Shown: positions 15,034 to 25,855 of the stretch, piece by piece | How positions within the stretch are numbered: position 1 is the stretch's first letter | Layout of the letters: each line of letters starts with the position of its first letter | NCBI GenBank assembly: GCA_025331565.1 | Contig: JAFREQ010000026.1 | Location: 3,162,001 to 3,226,000 of the forward strand | DNA length: 64,000 bases | Direction: 5' to 3' | From: Holacanthus passer | Lineage: Eukaryota; Chordata; Actinopteri; Pomacanthidae | Notes under the pieces: model-generated | Seen by the model: only the letters and a program-made list of their open reading frames with translations | Database searches by the model: none | What the model was told of the DNA's origin: nothing | Made by a program: the position numbers and the translations under genes

Positions 15034-18000
15034 CTTCTTTTATTTCTTTTGTGGTACACCACCATGCTTAGTACAATGAATGCAGCCTCCGCCCAACTGG
15101 GTATAATTAAACACAGAAAAGCATGAAACCTGTATGAATTTGGGGGGGTCAGATTTCCCTGTGGCATCGGGGGAGGGGAATTACGTGCTCGTCGTACAGC
15201 CCAACGGGATCAGATCGTATCACTGTGAAAAGGTTGGACCACGTCAGTCTTGTGCCATTGTCCTCCTCACGACAACACAATCGGGACCTGACATTACATA
15301 ATATTCATTGCGGCAGCGGTTTTATACACAAGAGTCTTTGGAAACTGTTCGAAAACAGGAAATTACAGGCGAATGGTCACAGCTTCAGGAGGAACTGCGC
15401 TGGTCTCTCAGCGAAGGGTGAAACTGAGAAGATGGAGCTTCTGTAAAGCTTTGAACTGAAGAAACTCGACATAAAAACTGCTGTGATCCAACTTTGACAG
15501 TTCTTTTTTTAAACACTAATACTGACTCAGAGTTATAAGCCTTTAAATAGTGTTTGTGTTTGGTTGACCCCTCCACCCCCCCACCCCCCCACCCTCCATT
15601 CAGCAGTGCATAAAGTGAGTAATCTCTTAAAATGCAATTTTGCTTAGTGCAAAATTCTGCTGTCCAGCAAACAGACACGAATGTGACCGAAAAGTTTGTG
15701 ACGTGACAGTGATTCTTTGTTGGAGACGTTTGACTATTGTTGGAGTCAGATAACAGACAGGAAGCAGGGATGGAGGAGCGTAATCTAACGCAGCCCGATA
15801 CGACGACACTCGACTCTGCACGACGGATTAGAGATAAAACACAGATTATCTCTGTTTACTGTGAAGGATTATCTCACTCTGTCAAAGTCCTGTTTTTACA
15901 CAAACAGCTTCTCTTAAGGGAAGATTAAAACATGGAGATGCTACACAATCCTGCAAACCCCCAGCCTTGAACAAAATGTGATGTAAGCAGTGACTTAGTG
16001 TTGAAACTGTTATGTCACAACTTCAGAAACAGTCTGCAGCTTCTGATGTCTGACTCTGAACGACGAGAAACTGCTGCAGCTGAAAACTTGATCCAGTTTT
16101 ATTACTGTTACAAGAACATGTCGAGGTTACACGACAGGTTTTAGCTTTGACAGCAGACGGTTAGTTCATGAGGGTTGGAGAAGCTGAAGCTGTCCCAAAA
16201 CTTCAAATCCCGCAGGTATTTTTCCAAGAAAGTTGAGGAGAGTTTGGTGATAATTCCCAGTATTCAACCCTATTCACTGCTTTATAAAAAGGTATAGCAG
16301 AAAATATACATATTTAACCCGGCTGACCTTAAACGCGAGAGTTTCAATGTATTTGGATTGAAAAACAAAACAAAATGTTACCTCAAGAATGGAAATAAAA
16401 ATATAAAAATCCAAAAGATTTCCACCCTGAAACTAAAAACAAAACAGGAGCAACATGTTACCTTCCTGTCAGCTGTCATTGCTGTCACCCAATAAAAATA
16501 CCACTGTGATATAAGGTTGTCAAAAGCATTGACACTTCAATACTTTTTTCAATAACACATTTAAAACGATACAATGTCAAAGTACCAAAAGTATAAAAAC
16601 AAACAGATCTATGATCAGATTTTCAACCCGGGGCTGCACAGATGAAACAAGAGGGAAGACGATCAGCTGGTCGTCAACCTGTGGCAGCACGACGTGAATG
16701 CATGAACAGTCAGCGAAAGAGAAGAGCGAGAAGCAACATCCTCAGAGGAGGATGCAGAAGAGAAGGCAAGAGATTTGCAAACACAGATTTGCATAAGGAG
16801 TTTCAGAACGGTGACACCAAGAGGAGGGAACACTACACATTTGGTTAAACATCTGAAGAACCGACACCCGGATCTCAAAGACCGGAGAGAAGTAATGATG
16901 CTTTAATATACTGTTTCAAATGTCCAACGATGGATTGGGCGAAATTAACCCTTAATTCACAGTTAGATGTCAGACGTCACAGAAAACAGCTGCAAACTGT
17001 GCAGGTTGGTAACTCAAAAACAAAGATCCTACTTTGTGTGCCGACGACTTTATTGAGTAACATTTATACTTGTATTGTATCGAGGTTTAGAATTGTGCTA
17101 TCATGAAAACATCTCTGTGATATATGTGTCGTTTGTGCCAACAGCAACAATCTCAGGACAAATGCTGATCATTCTTTAGTGTCAGCTCCCTGACACAAAG
17201 GGCTTTTTTTATTAACTCAGCATTTCATCATCTTTCACTCAAATCGTGTCCATTTGTCAGCGTGGACACGTCTCCGTCTCCGTCCCGTCACACAAACACC
17301 GACTGTGACTGAGCCTGAATGGACTGTGTATCAGTGAGTGACAGCGAGGAGGAAACCTGCCAACCACAGGTGAACTGTCACAACCTCAGCGCTCACGCCC
17401 ACATGACTCCACGACTCTACTATGTTCACAACACGACACCGTCATGTCAACAGCATTGTTCTCGAACAAGGTCACAGCCTGCAAAATCAAATGTGGAGTA
17501 TCTCAGACATGACCCTGAACCACAGAAGAAGATCCTTTGCTTTTGATTACAGTCACGATCTCTGGCTCCTCTGAAATCTCTCCACAGTGACACTGAAGCA
17601 AATATAGAAAAGGCACAAACATGGTGAGATAGAAGTTTATTTCCTGGCTGTTTTATTTTACTATTTTGTCGACACTGCTGTTACATAATTAGTAACTGTT
17701 GTCAAACGTGACAAACTGGCAAACGAGGTTACCAGTTACGACACGACAGACTGATCAGGTTTGAGGTTTAATAGTGGAGGATAATTGACTTTGTAGAAGA
17801 GGTGTTTCCGGTTATTTATCAGTCTGCTCAGGAGCATTAGAATAAGAATTTGAATAAAAGAATAATGCAAAATTTAAAAATAAACACATTGATCGTACTG
17901 CAGTTTTATTTAGTACAAAAGGAAAAAAAAAACCTCACCTGATCTTTGTGTGTGTGAGATAATGGAAAGTTCAGAATTCACCTCCCAGCACGTCTAAAGC

Positions 18001-18979
18001 TCAGGAACCAACAACAGATATCCTGTTTTAAAACCTACAAGAACTGATCCTGCAACAAAAACCTGCGCTGAAATTAGATTAGAGATTAAACAAATGGGAT
18101 ATAACATGTTCATCACAGAGCTTATAGGAGCTGGGAGGCTGATTTTGTAACTCCTATTTCCTATCAACTTCTGCCTAGTCTGAAAAATGATCTATGTTTT
18201 ATCAAGTTAAGACGTTTATGTAAAATTGATGCTACAAGTTGAGGCTTAAACGACTTTTAAGGTTGTTTTCTGAAACACAAGGACTCAAAAGTAACGTGTT
18301 GAAGTAAAGCCGTCGCTTTAACCTGATTTTTTCATATCTGAAAATCCTTTTACAACAGAACATTTTCACTCAATCAACACAAACATTCATGAGGGTCAGA
18401 GAATATTTTGGTCATTTGGTTAAAAAAGTGAGGTACGTTCAAGACCGTTCATTTTCAAAAGAGCATAATTCTTCATGAAATATGACGGTTTTGTTTCGTG
18501 GAACCCTGTCATTTCAAAAATGTTCACGAAACACTAATTAGACACCGATGTGAGTCCAACACATCTGAGCGTGTGCTGTAAATAGACCTGAACGAGAACC
18601 TCCCTCCGACAGGAAGGAGGCGGCTCTGAAGCTTTTCTCACCACAGCGACGACGGGAGGACGAGGACGAGGACGTCCCGTCACTGATGTGGTCAATGAGG
18701 AGCGTTCGGGGAGATAAGGCAGCAGAGACGGGAGGGAGGACGACGCCGTAGCTCTCACATCATCACGTCGAGCAGGCCGGCGCTTGTGCTGCAGTAAATC
18801 CTGTCGTTCATCATTCAGCTCTGCCTCCGCAGCCTCGTCACAAAACCTCACACCGTTCAACACTGTCTAAACAAGGACTTCTGCAGAATTACTGCTGTGG
18901 GCAGGACACAACACAACACACACAGAAACACACACACACACACACTGCACACACACACTGCACACACACACACACACAC

Positions 18980-19022
<43 letters not shown>

Positions 19023-21986
19023 CACACATTCCACTGCACACACGTACAGGCCATATTTTCATGTTGCAGGTCAGAATGTGTCCACACTGATTTCTACTTC
19101 TGAGATTTCTCATTATTTTGTGTGTTAATTGACAAATAAGTATTTTATTTGTAGCATAAGTTAAACTGAATGTTTTGTGGTTTCAGAGTGGGATTTTTTT
19201 AATGATATTTGTTCTGTATGTTACACGTTCTTGTGCTGTGTTACTAACTACGAAAATAGCAAAAGAATAAAACTAACGCAGTGTTTTCATTTAATCATGT
19301 TTGAATCTAATCTGACGTCAGGACAATTTTATTGAATTGATCTTACGGGATTAATCGACTGAATTAAAATAAACATATGAACCCAGTTTGTTGTCGCTCA
19401 GGTCTGATCTCATCCATCCATCACTGCTGACGTTAACATTTTCATTTATGCAGCAGTTAGTTACCGAGTTGAAAATGTGGTTACTGAAACCAGCGAGTCC
19501 AGTAAGGCAACAACTCGAGACACACAAGGTCAAACCTTCACACAGGCTGTGAACAAACCCTGCATTTTAACCCCATTAGCTCCTGAAACTGAAAGTAAGT
19601 AAACCCACTACAGCTCTGGAGCAAACAGACATCGAGTCTGGTACAACTAGAAAAATAAGAATTAATTTGCAAAAAAAACACCAACAAAACAACAAAGAAA
19701 AAAATGCATAGTGGGTTTTCTGCATCTGTTCAGGGAGTTAGATAATCTAATCTAATCTAATCTAAGTCCACTGTCCCATCGTAGACTCTCCGTCCTCTCC
19801 TCCCTCAAGGACAACTCAAACACTCCTCTTCCACTTTCACTCAGCTGCTCTCAGATCTGGGAGAAACCTGGTTCACCTGTGGCATCAAACCCTTTCAGCT
19901 ACGCCCAAAAATTATTACATCACCTGCTGAGCGAGTCATTAATCATCAGCTTTATTTCACTGCATGGAAACAAGAAAGAAGTCGACATATGGACGACGTG
20001 TGACAGAAGCGTCGAGGCAGCCACGACACCCCGAGAGTTATTAAGTGTCATTTATCATCAGTGAATCTGCAGCGAAACTGCCCGAAATGGTTCGTCGTAC
20101 ACTGATGTGATGAGGAGGGAATGTGGAGTCGACACCGAGCACGGATCAATAAACTCAAGTATCGTGCTGAAAACACGCCCAACTGCATTCCCAGGGAGAC
20201 TGAAGCCGAGAGCCAGCGAGTGAGAGGAGCAAAGAAGAAACACCGGCGAATGTGCAGAGAGAGAATTCAATGTGTTGAAGGAAATGCAGAGAACGAACAA
20301 CAGAAACAGTCGATTGACAATTTCTAATAGTTGATGAGATTAATAGTAATAGTTGTGGCCCTGCAGGTTTGGAAAGCAACACGCAGCACACGTCGACAGA
20401 GCTGAGCAGGTCACTGAGCATTCAAATATGCACGCCTGATAACGTGCACAGCAGGTCGTTTGAGCCTCCGGCTCGTTCTCTGTATTTGATGTGAACATGA
20501 AAATAAGAGCGATAAGACACAGTTTGCATCTGCGAGTCCAGTGAGTCCACAGAGGCCATGTCCCAACACACAGCTGACAGCAGCAGAGTTCCAACAGCGA
20601 CACAGCCACAGAACATTCCTGCAGCCGCCAGGCACTCAGGTCAGCTCGCGCACCTGTCGGAGGCATTCCCATCATACCACGCTGCATCAACACGCTCTCC
20701 CAGCATTCCCCCTCCCAGCGTTCCACTGCAGGCTCAGGTGTTCCCCGCACAGAGCTCAGTACACCTGAAACAGACACCTGCCAGAGGCGACTCAGCCAAT
20801 CAGGACGCAGCAGTTCAGAGAACAAGAACTGCAGCAGCCACACGAGCAAATCATTAACAAGAACACTTTCACGGATCCTGAAAGTGCTTTTACTTTTCAC
20901 ATGTTGGTGCTGAATATTTCTGTTGTGCTGAATTTTGGCAAATCCAGAACCTTGGAAATGAAACCTGGACCAATTACAGGAGTTACAGCATTTAGTCATT
21001 TATTCATTTGGGAAGGATCTGCAGGGCTACAAACCACATGTTTAACTGAGACTAAATAATAGGTTTAATTCAGAACAAAAACAAGCAGTAGCATATTTTT
21101 GAAAAAGGAACTAATAATGGTTCCAACACATTTACTTTTATTCAGCAAAGCAACATCAGCTCGTTGCCAGACACAGATGAAACTCTTCAATGTGTCCCAC
21201 CAGAGCAGGTCGAGTAAAAGACCATGTTTGGTCAACGAGCTCATAGAAAACTGCAAACTCTCGACATGCAAATGACTTTTAGGAAACCCTGTCAGAGCGT
21301 CTGTACCAGTGATGTGGTGGGTTTAAAGTAGAGTCACAAACATGAAGAAGTTATGAGCTGAGCTTTTCATTCGTCTTCATTACTGTATTTTTCTGAGACA
21401 CAAACACGAGCAGGAGACGAACCAGACGGAAGCCACATTTTCACCGAGGTCATCTTTTTGTTGTCTGTTAATAATCGACTGTTTTGCTCTTATTTTGAAG
21501 AGACCTGCAGACTTACACAAACAGCATAAAAAAAAAAAATCAGGGACAGTCTCAGAAATTCATCTGGGGAAATAAAGGAGAGCACAGACTGAGGCAGAGG
21601 TGTGAGGTGGAGGCAACACGAGTCCAGACAAAACATAAATCACTCCAGGAATTTCCTGAACATCACAGACGGACGATAATAACAGAGTCGCCGAAGGACG
21701 GCGGACAGCAAACACACGCACATCGCGGTCGCGCAACCACTTTGCTTTTTCGTCAGAGTGCACAACCTCGCAGCGGTGCTCGCACCGGAACCTGTTGCTA
21801 TGACGACTGTGGGTTTCTGTGGCAACGGTGAGACATACTAAAATCAACAGGGACTGAGTCACTTCCTGTCTCGCACAATCCTTCCTCTTTTGAATCTCCG
21901 AGCCGCCACCGGGGTCGACTCCAGAGTCACTAGATGCAACCATGCACAGCTGTTAACAAGCTCACACAACCACTGAGTGTGTGAGT

Positions 21987-22027
<41 letters not shown>

Positions 22028-24877
22028 CTTTGTAGCAGACCTCACCTGCTTCTTCATAAACTTCGAGCATCAAATGACAGCAGGAGCTAAAAGTTTGACT
22101 ATGAGTTAGAAATAAAGTTATGTTGTACAAACTTTTTCTTAAATTCTTTATCTGCTCATTAATTAAATCAAATCTATTTACACGCATCACCAACGTCTTG
22201 AAATATCATATTATTATGTCTGTCTTACTTCATGTTAAGCAGCAGATCTTCTGGACTTTTAAACTCCAAGCGTTGAGCAACATGGGCCTCATTTGAACTA
22301 GTTTTGCAACTATGACCATTACAACACCCGAGTTTCAGCATCACCCTGAATATTTTTCTACAAAACCGTTCATCTCATTCACAAAAACAGCCAAAGTTCT
22401 CAAATGCTAAGTGTCGTCAAGGACTTTAAATGTGGATCGATCAAAGGACGCGTAAACAAGACGAATCTGACCAGATGTTCAACGGCAACTTTGGCGGTTT
22501 TTGATTCTACAGTCGGAACCAAACAAGCATCGAGGTCTGACGACGACGGGCCCAGAGTTTTGCCTCAGGTGACCCCCCACCGAGCCTGAGCCTCAGGTGA
22601 CCCCCCACCGAGCCTGAGCCTCAGGTGACCCCCCGCCGAGCCTGAGCCTCAGGTGACCCCCCGCCGAGCCTGAGCCTCAGGTGACCCCCCACCGAGCCTG
22701 AGCATCGCAGCCACCTCGACCTCTGTAACACCGTTAGAACAAGAACATGCGGGTATCGATATTATTACCATCAGGAGCAAACACTGAGTCAGATACAGTC
22801 AGTCAAATCTATCTGTACTTCATTAATCCCCTTGGGGAAATTCCTCCTCTGCATTTCACCCGTCTTATTCATAGTTAACCTTTTTAACTCTACACACTGG
22901 GAGCAGAGGGCTGCAGCGGTGCAGCGCCCGGGGAGCAGTCAGGGGTTAAGGGCCTTGCTCAGGGGCCCACAGTGGTGGTGACTGGGACAAGCAGTTGCTC
23001 TCACTTTCCCACCTCAACCTCCTGCGGGTCCGGGGACTCGAACACGACAAGCTAAAATCTGATTTTGGCTATTTTAACATATATATATGCCCATGTTTTG
23101 TTTTTGGCCCACAGCTGTTTTTTGTAACTGTCTTACTGATCGAGGACTGTAGTTTTCTGTAGAGTGCAGCAGAAAATTACTCAGCAACAATTCTTAAGTC
23201 ATTTTTTAAAAGAAAAATTTCAAAAATCCACAGTTCCAGCTTCTTAGTTCTTGAGGTTTTGCTTCTTTCCTTTGGTGACAGTTAACCTGATGACCTTTTG
23301 TCTGACTCTCAGTCAGACGAAGTCAGAATTCTCCTTTGCTTTTAGGAAGTTATTATGAAACCTTTGACTATTTTCTAACATTCTGTCGACCAAACAATTA
23401 ATGGAGAAAATAATCAGCCGATTCATTAATTATGAAAATAACATGACGACAACTCCATATTACTTTCTACACAATTCTTTGGAAGGATGTATGGACTCAT
23501 ATCCACTGAGTGAATGTTGAGTCCCAGTGTGACAGAATGTGACTCAGAGCCGGAGTCACTGCAGACTCGCCCCTCCCTCTCGCTCTGCAGAGGGTCGGTC
23601 AGCTCCCAGGTGATCTTACCTTTTGGCTTCCTCCAGGTGACACAGATACTCGTAGGCCATGTTCTGCTGCCGCCGCTCGTCCATCTCCTCCGCCGTGAGC
23701 CGCTCCACGCCATCCAGGACCGCTGGAGCCGGGACAGACAGAGAGAGACTTTCAAACAGAAGCAGGAACGAACGTAGTGACTCGAAGACATATGACAAGA
23801 AAACTCTGAGGACTTTTCATCTCAAATGAGCAGAACGATGAAGCTGTTTTATTCTTTACATTCAGCTCTTTATTAACAGTTTCCTGGTTACATAAGCAGA
23901 GAAAGTTTCCATCCAGCTCCTCTGAGGTGTTTCACAGAGGAAACAGCCTGGTTTATGACTCGTCTGCAGCCGGTGAACACACGAGCTCAGTCGGCCTGTG
24001 TGATGTGGACACGGCTTTGTGTGGAAATGGAGGCTTATTCATACTCTGCAAACAAAAAACAATGCAGGGGGAGTTTACGGGCGATTCCCATGAGATCACA
24101 CAGGCCGGAGGCGTGATTCCACCCTGCACAAGCTTTTAAACTGAATTATGGAGCGGGGGGGGATGGGGGACCGGAGGGCGCGCAATACAAAGGGGCCCCA
24201 TTACAGGCTCCTGAGGAGGGAGAGCTGTGAGAATCAGAGGCAACATCAACAGGTAAATCCTGATTTCAACTAAAACTCAGACCACATGTGAGAAAAGTAG
24301 CAGCAGACTCAAAGTCTGATTTGAGTTCTTCTTCTACAGCTTCGTGTTTTCCAGACTTGATGAAGAAAAGAATATAAAGTTTGTCCCGTGCCTCCAAATA
24401 AAGGATGCTTTTCTAATTCACACATTGACTTTAAACATGCAGAAGCTGATTTGACTCATTCTTGGGCGGTGGTTCTTGATTTCATGTCCAAGAATCACAA
24501 AACTTCTGATGAGCAAACTTTTTCTGTCCTGGTTTCTTTTTTTTTTCCAACATGAGGCTCTTCATGATCTGACCTGTATAAACTAACATGTTTGCAAAGT
24601 GGAAGAACTTGTGTAAACTCTGAAGCGGGCCTTCACTCTCAGATGCATTAGAATAAAAAACGCGGAAGTGAGAAGGAGCGTGCTGTCAGAAGGAAACCGC
24701 TCCAGCTCCTCTCTCTGCAGTTTGCAGGAGCGGGACCTGAACCCGGACCCGGAGCCGGTCTGTCCCGTGCGGACCGAGGCCGGAGCTGCTGTCTGGCATG
24801 TGAAGCTGAGCAGGAAAAGGTCTGAACTTACAGCCATATCTGGGCCTGAGAGCGTCCGTCTCGTCTGAAGCTGACAT
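123..24877 (-). CDS. iqgap1: IQGAP1, N-terminal 15 coding exons (gene continues past the left edge)
   Basis: Scaffold protein linking Cdc42/Rac1, actin, calmodulin and cadherin contacts at the cell cortex. Coding exons in transcript order: 24832-24877, 23620-23722, 7596-7752, 6887-6964, 5707-5783, 4534-4601, 4030-4143, 3148-3326, 2521-2608, 2280-2437, 2103-2187, 1858-2021, 643-801, 406-530, 123-286. Together about 588 codons, roughly the first third of the about 1,657-residue family protein. The start is the ATG at 24877 (MSASDETDALRPRYG). Exons 2-6 encode the actin-binding calponin-homology domain (ERLTAEEMDERR, GLHFRHTDNVIQWLNAM, FYPETTDIYDRKNMPR). Exons 7-15 encode the IQGAP-specific repeats (SKIGGILANELSVDEAA, AEIQGNVNKVN, TWNDIQACVDQVNL, GLINEALDEGD). 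WW, IQ and GAP-related domains lie outside the window. Residues match IQGAP1 better than IQGAP2 or IQGAP3, for example in exons 13-15. All introns are GT-AG with compatible phases except exon 12/13, where the frame breaks (see findings). Confidence 0.95.
911..1220. mobile_element. TAGGGCTGCA-type MITE in iqgap1 intron 12
   Basis: It starts AGCTGCTACGATGAGTCGAT and ends in AATAGCTGCAGCCCTA. The interior (GAAGATGTCACCTTGGGTTC, GACATTTTATAGACTAAATA) matches a family seen again at 1335-1440, 12545-12690, 23340-23440 and 42915-43600. Non-coding; family assignment from memory of fish genomes. Confidence 0.6.
1335..1440. mobile_element. Fragment of the TAGGGCTGCA-type MITE (opposite orientation)
   Basis: GTCTATAAGGTCATAAAATA followed by AGAGCCCCAGGTGATGTCTT is the complement-sense version of the interior of the neighbouring copy, so two copies lie in inverse orientation within 500 bp. 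Confidence 0.5.
6849..6880. repeat. (GT)16 microsatellite abutting the iqgap1 exon 4 donor
   Basis: On the transcript strand this is a (CA)n array that begins 6-7 nt after the exon 4/intron 4 junction at 6887. Confidence 0.95.
9229..9268. repeat. (CA)20 microsatellite
   Basis: Pure CA array of about 40 nt in iqgap1 intron 2. Confidence 0.95.
9430..9640. promoter_or_regulatory. GC-rich island in iqgap1 intron 2, possible enhancer
   Basis: A stretch of higher G+C than its surroundings (GGCGCGGGGGCC-like core near 9525-9540), followed by SRF/MEF2-like A/T blocks (CTCCATAAAGG, CTCTTTTATCAGG). No coding potential was recognised. Regulatory status is inference only. Confidence 0.25.
12545..12690. 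mobile_element. Fragment of the TAGGGCTGCA-type MITE
   Basis: GAAGACGTCACCTCGGGCTT and the flanking A/T-rich blocks match the copy at 911-1220. Ends are lost. Confidence 0.45.
14965..15027. repeat. (GC)4(AC)27 compound microsatellite
   Basis: GCGCGCGC runs straight into about 55 nt of pure AC. Such alternating purine/pyrimidine tracts are classic Z-DNA formers. Confidence 0.95.
16811..16903 (+). pseudogene. Fossil BED zinc finger of a hAT/ZBED-type transposase
   Basis: Read from 16811 the frame gives VTPRGGNTTHLVKHLKNRHP then DLKDRREVMML and a stop. The GNTT...L..HLK..HP pattern with H-x5-H is the second half of a BED finger as found in hAT transposases and ZBED proteins. The upstream cysteine half is not in the same frame, and no transposase body follows, so this is a dead fragment inside iqgap1 intron 2. 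Confidence 0.55.
18917..19028. repeat. Interrupted (CA)n array with CTG interruptions
   Basis: About 110 nt of CA repeats broken at intervals by CTGCA units, giving a higher-order pattern of ACTGCACACAC blocks. Confidence 0.9.
19743..19764. repeat. (TAATC)4 pentamer array
   Basis: Four tandem TAATC units. Pentamer tails like this often mark LINE 3' ends, but no LINE body was recognised beside it. Confidence 0.7.
20540..20850. promoter_or_regulatory. GC-richer island with CATTCC motifs in iqgap1 intron 2
   Basis: Contains three CATTCC (TEAD/MCAT-type) motifs at 20614, 20664 and 20704 within 96 bp, CACCTGT E-boxes and AGCCAATCA. Stop-poor frames across it have no recognisable protein. A possible enhancer, by inference. 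Confidence 0.25.
21975..22025. repeat. (GT)n microsatellite with GAGT interruptions
   Basis: About 50 nt of GT repeat in iqgap1 intron 2. Confidence 0.9.
22563..22702. repeat. 28-bp minisatellite, five copies
   Basis: Exactly five 28-bp units starting CCTCAGGTGACCCCCC. The units differ only by A/G at one position (units 1, 2 and 5 A; 3 and 4 G). Each carries one CAGGTG E-box. It lies in iqgap1 intron 2. Confidence 0.95.
22798..23045 (-). mobile_element. LINE 3'-end remnant
   Basis: CATTAATCCCCTTGGGGAAA followed by GCAGCGCCCGGGGAGCAG and GGGACTCGAAC is a pattern I recognise from 3' ends of fish non-LTR elements. The same GGGGAAATTC motif recurs at 25460-25720. No reverse transcriptase frame is present. 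Confidence 0.5.
23340..23440. mobile_element. TAGGGCTGCA-type MITE fragment
   Basis: GACTATTTTCTAACATTCTG and AATGGAGAAAATAATCAGCC match the family interior. The fragment ends about 180 bp downstream of iqgap1 exon 2, in intron 2. Confidence 0.5.
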
Positions 24878-25170
24878 CCCGCCGCCGCTGTGGAGAAACG
24901 CCTCAGTGCGACTCTCGGCCTCAACAAGTAGCTGCAGATGAAAAGTGTGAGAAAGCAGAGAAACCTCCTCGGGACCTTCCGGCCCTCTTCTTCCTCCTGA
25001 GCGCAGGCGAGCTCTCACTGCTTCTCCTTCTTCAGACCCACTGATGTCACTGGGTGTGTTCTTCCTAATCCTGAAGTATGCGTTTCAGGAAACGCGGCTC
25101 GGTGCGGCCGCAGCGCCCCCTGCTGCCCGCCGCTCGGCCCGGGGGCCTCCAGGGGCCTCCGGGGGCCCTG
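24878..25170 (-). promoter_or_regulatory. iqgap1: iqgap1 5' UTR and GC-rich promoter region
   Basis: The sequence upstream of the iqgap1 start codon is markedly richer in G+C and CpG than its surroundings, with GCGGCCGCAG-type stretches near 25107-25130. It carries an ETS-type core (CCGGAAGG on the minus strand, 24975-24982). No TATA box is evident, so this fits a CpG-island promoter of a broadly expressed gene. The exact transcription start cannot be read. A short inverted repeat (AGCACGA/TCGTGCT, about 25172-25187) marks its upstream edge. Confidence 0.6.
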
Positions 25171-25361
25171 AGCACGAGATCGTGCTTCCAGCGGATTCAT
25201 GAGTGCATGTTTTATTCTGAAGCTCAGTGAATCAAAAATATTCTGCATGATTATCTGAGTGAGGGACAAAATAATGAAAATGATCATTTGCATCTGAAAA
25301 ATGATTCTGAGGATTTGGCAGCTTCTTAAAAAAATGACTACAACAACTTCATCTGCAAAAC

Positions 25362-25406
25362 TGTGTGTGTGTGTGTGTGAAAGAGAGAGAGAGAGAGAGA
25401 GAGAGA
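25362..25406. repeat. (TG)9(GA)12 compound microsatellite
   Basis: TG array followed directly by a GA array, about 45 nt in total. Confidence 0.95.
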
Positions 25407-25459
25407 ATGGCTAAATGTGGTCCTTTGAGTTCCTCTCTAGACAGATGTTGTCACGCCTG

Positions 25460-25720
25460 TTAAGATAAGATAAGATAAGATAAGATAAACCTTTATTCTT
25501 CCCACAGTGGGGAAATTCTTACTGCACAGCAGCAAAGGTGATGGTGCAGTTAAGTAGTAAGAAAGAACAATTTAAACAGGCCAAAAAAGATATTAACAAA
25601 TTTACATGCGATTATTTACAATTTGCAAATGATGCTATGAAATGTTAAATATTAAATACAAAATATTGCACATTGAAATTGACTGAAATGAAATCTTGCA
25701 CAGTGAATGGAACTGACACA
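25460..25720 (-). mobile_element. LINE 3' tail with (TAAGA)5 end
   Basis: Five TAAGA units adjoin CCTTTATTCTTCCCACAGTG then GGGGAAATTC, the layout I know from the 3' ends of fish non-LTR retrotransposons, here read on the minus strand. There is no coding remnant. Confidence 0.55.
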
Positions 25721-25795
25721 GATGTGATGACATAAATGTGTGGTCTATTGGGTTCAAGATGATACTGACGAAGATGAGTGTGGTTCGACCCAGGA

Positions 25796-25855
25796 GTCCT
25801 GAGTACTCTGAGTACTCATGTCATAGTGTAGTAATGACCGCTGAGTACTCAGGAC
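25796..25855. repeat. 13-bp perfect inverted repeat with three GAGTACTC palindromes
   Basis: GTCCTGAGTACTC (25796-25808) pairs with GAGTACTCAGGAC (25843-25855). A third GAGTACTC is at 25810-25817. Confidence 0.8.

Larger units (their letters stand above)
7753..23619 (-). other. iqgap1: iqgap1 intron 2 (15.9 kb)
   Basis: This large intron separates the exon ending in HLEEAK from the CH-domain exon beginning WMEACL. No exon-like or conserved coding frame was found in it. It holds several microsatellites, a 28-bp minisatellite, a LINE 3' tail, a BED-finger fossil and fragments of the fish TAGGGCTGCA-type MITE. GC-richer islands near 9430-9640 and 20540-20850 may be intronic enhancers. Confidence 0.85.

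Noticed and set aside
20340..20999. Minus-strand open frame of 219 codons in iqgap1 intron 2
   Set aside because: Longest uninterrupted frame after the cdkn2aip last exon, but no domain, signal or family resemblance, Cys/Trp-rich chance composition, and alternative stop-poor frames on the opposite strand over the same GC-richer stretch.
22563..22702. CRISPR-like direct repeats
   Set aside because: Units are contiguous with no spacers, in a vertebrate intron; it is a minisatellite.
123..24877. Assignment as iqgap2 because CARTPT is near IQGAP2 in human
   Set aside because: Exons 13-15 (LMRLKAAAREEG, NDIQACVDQVNLTVQEEHER) follow IQGAP1, not IQGAP2 or IQGAP3.
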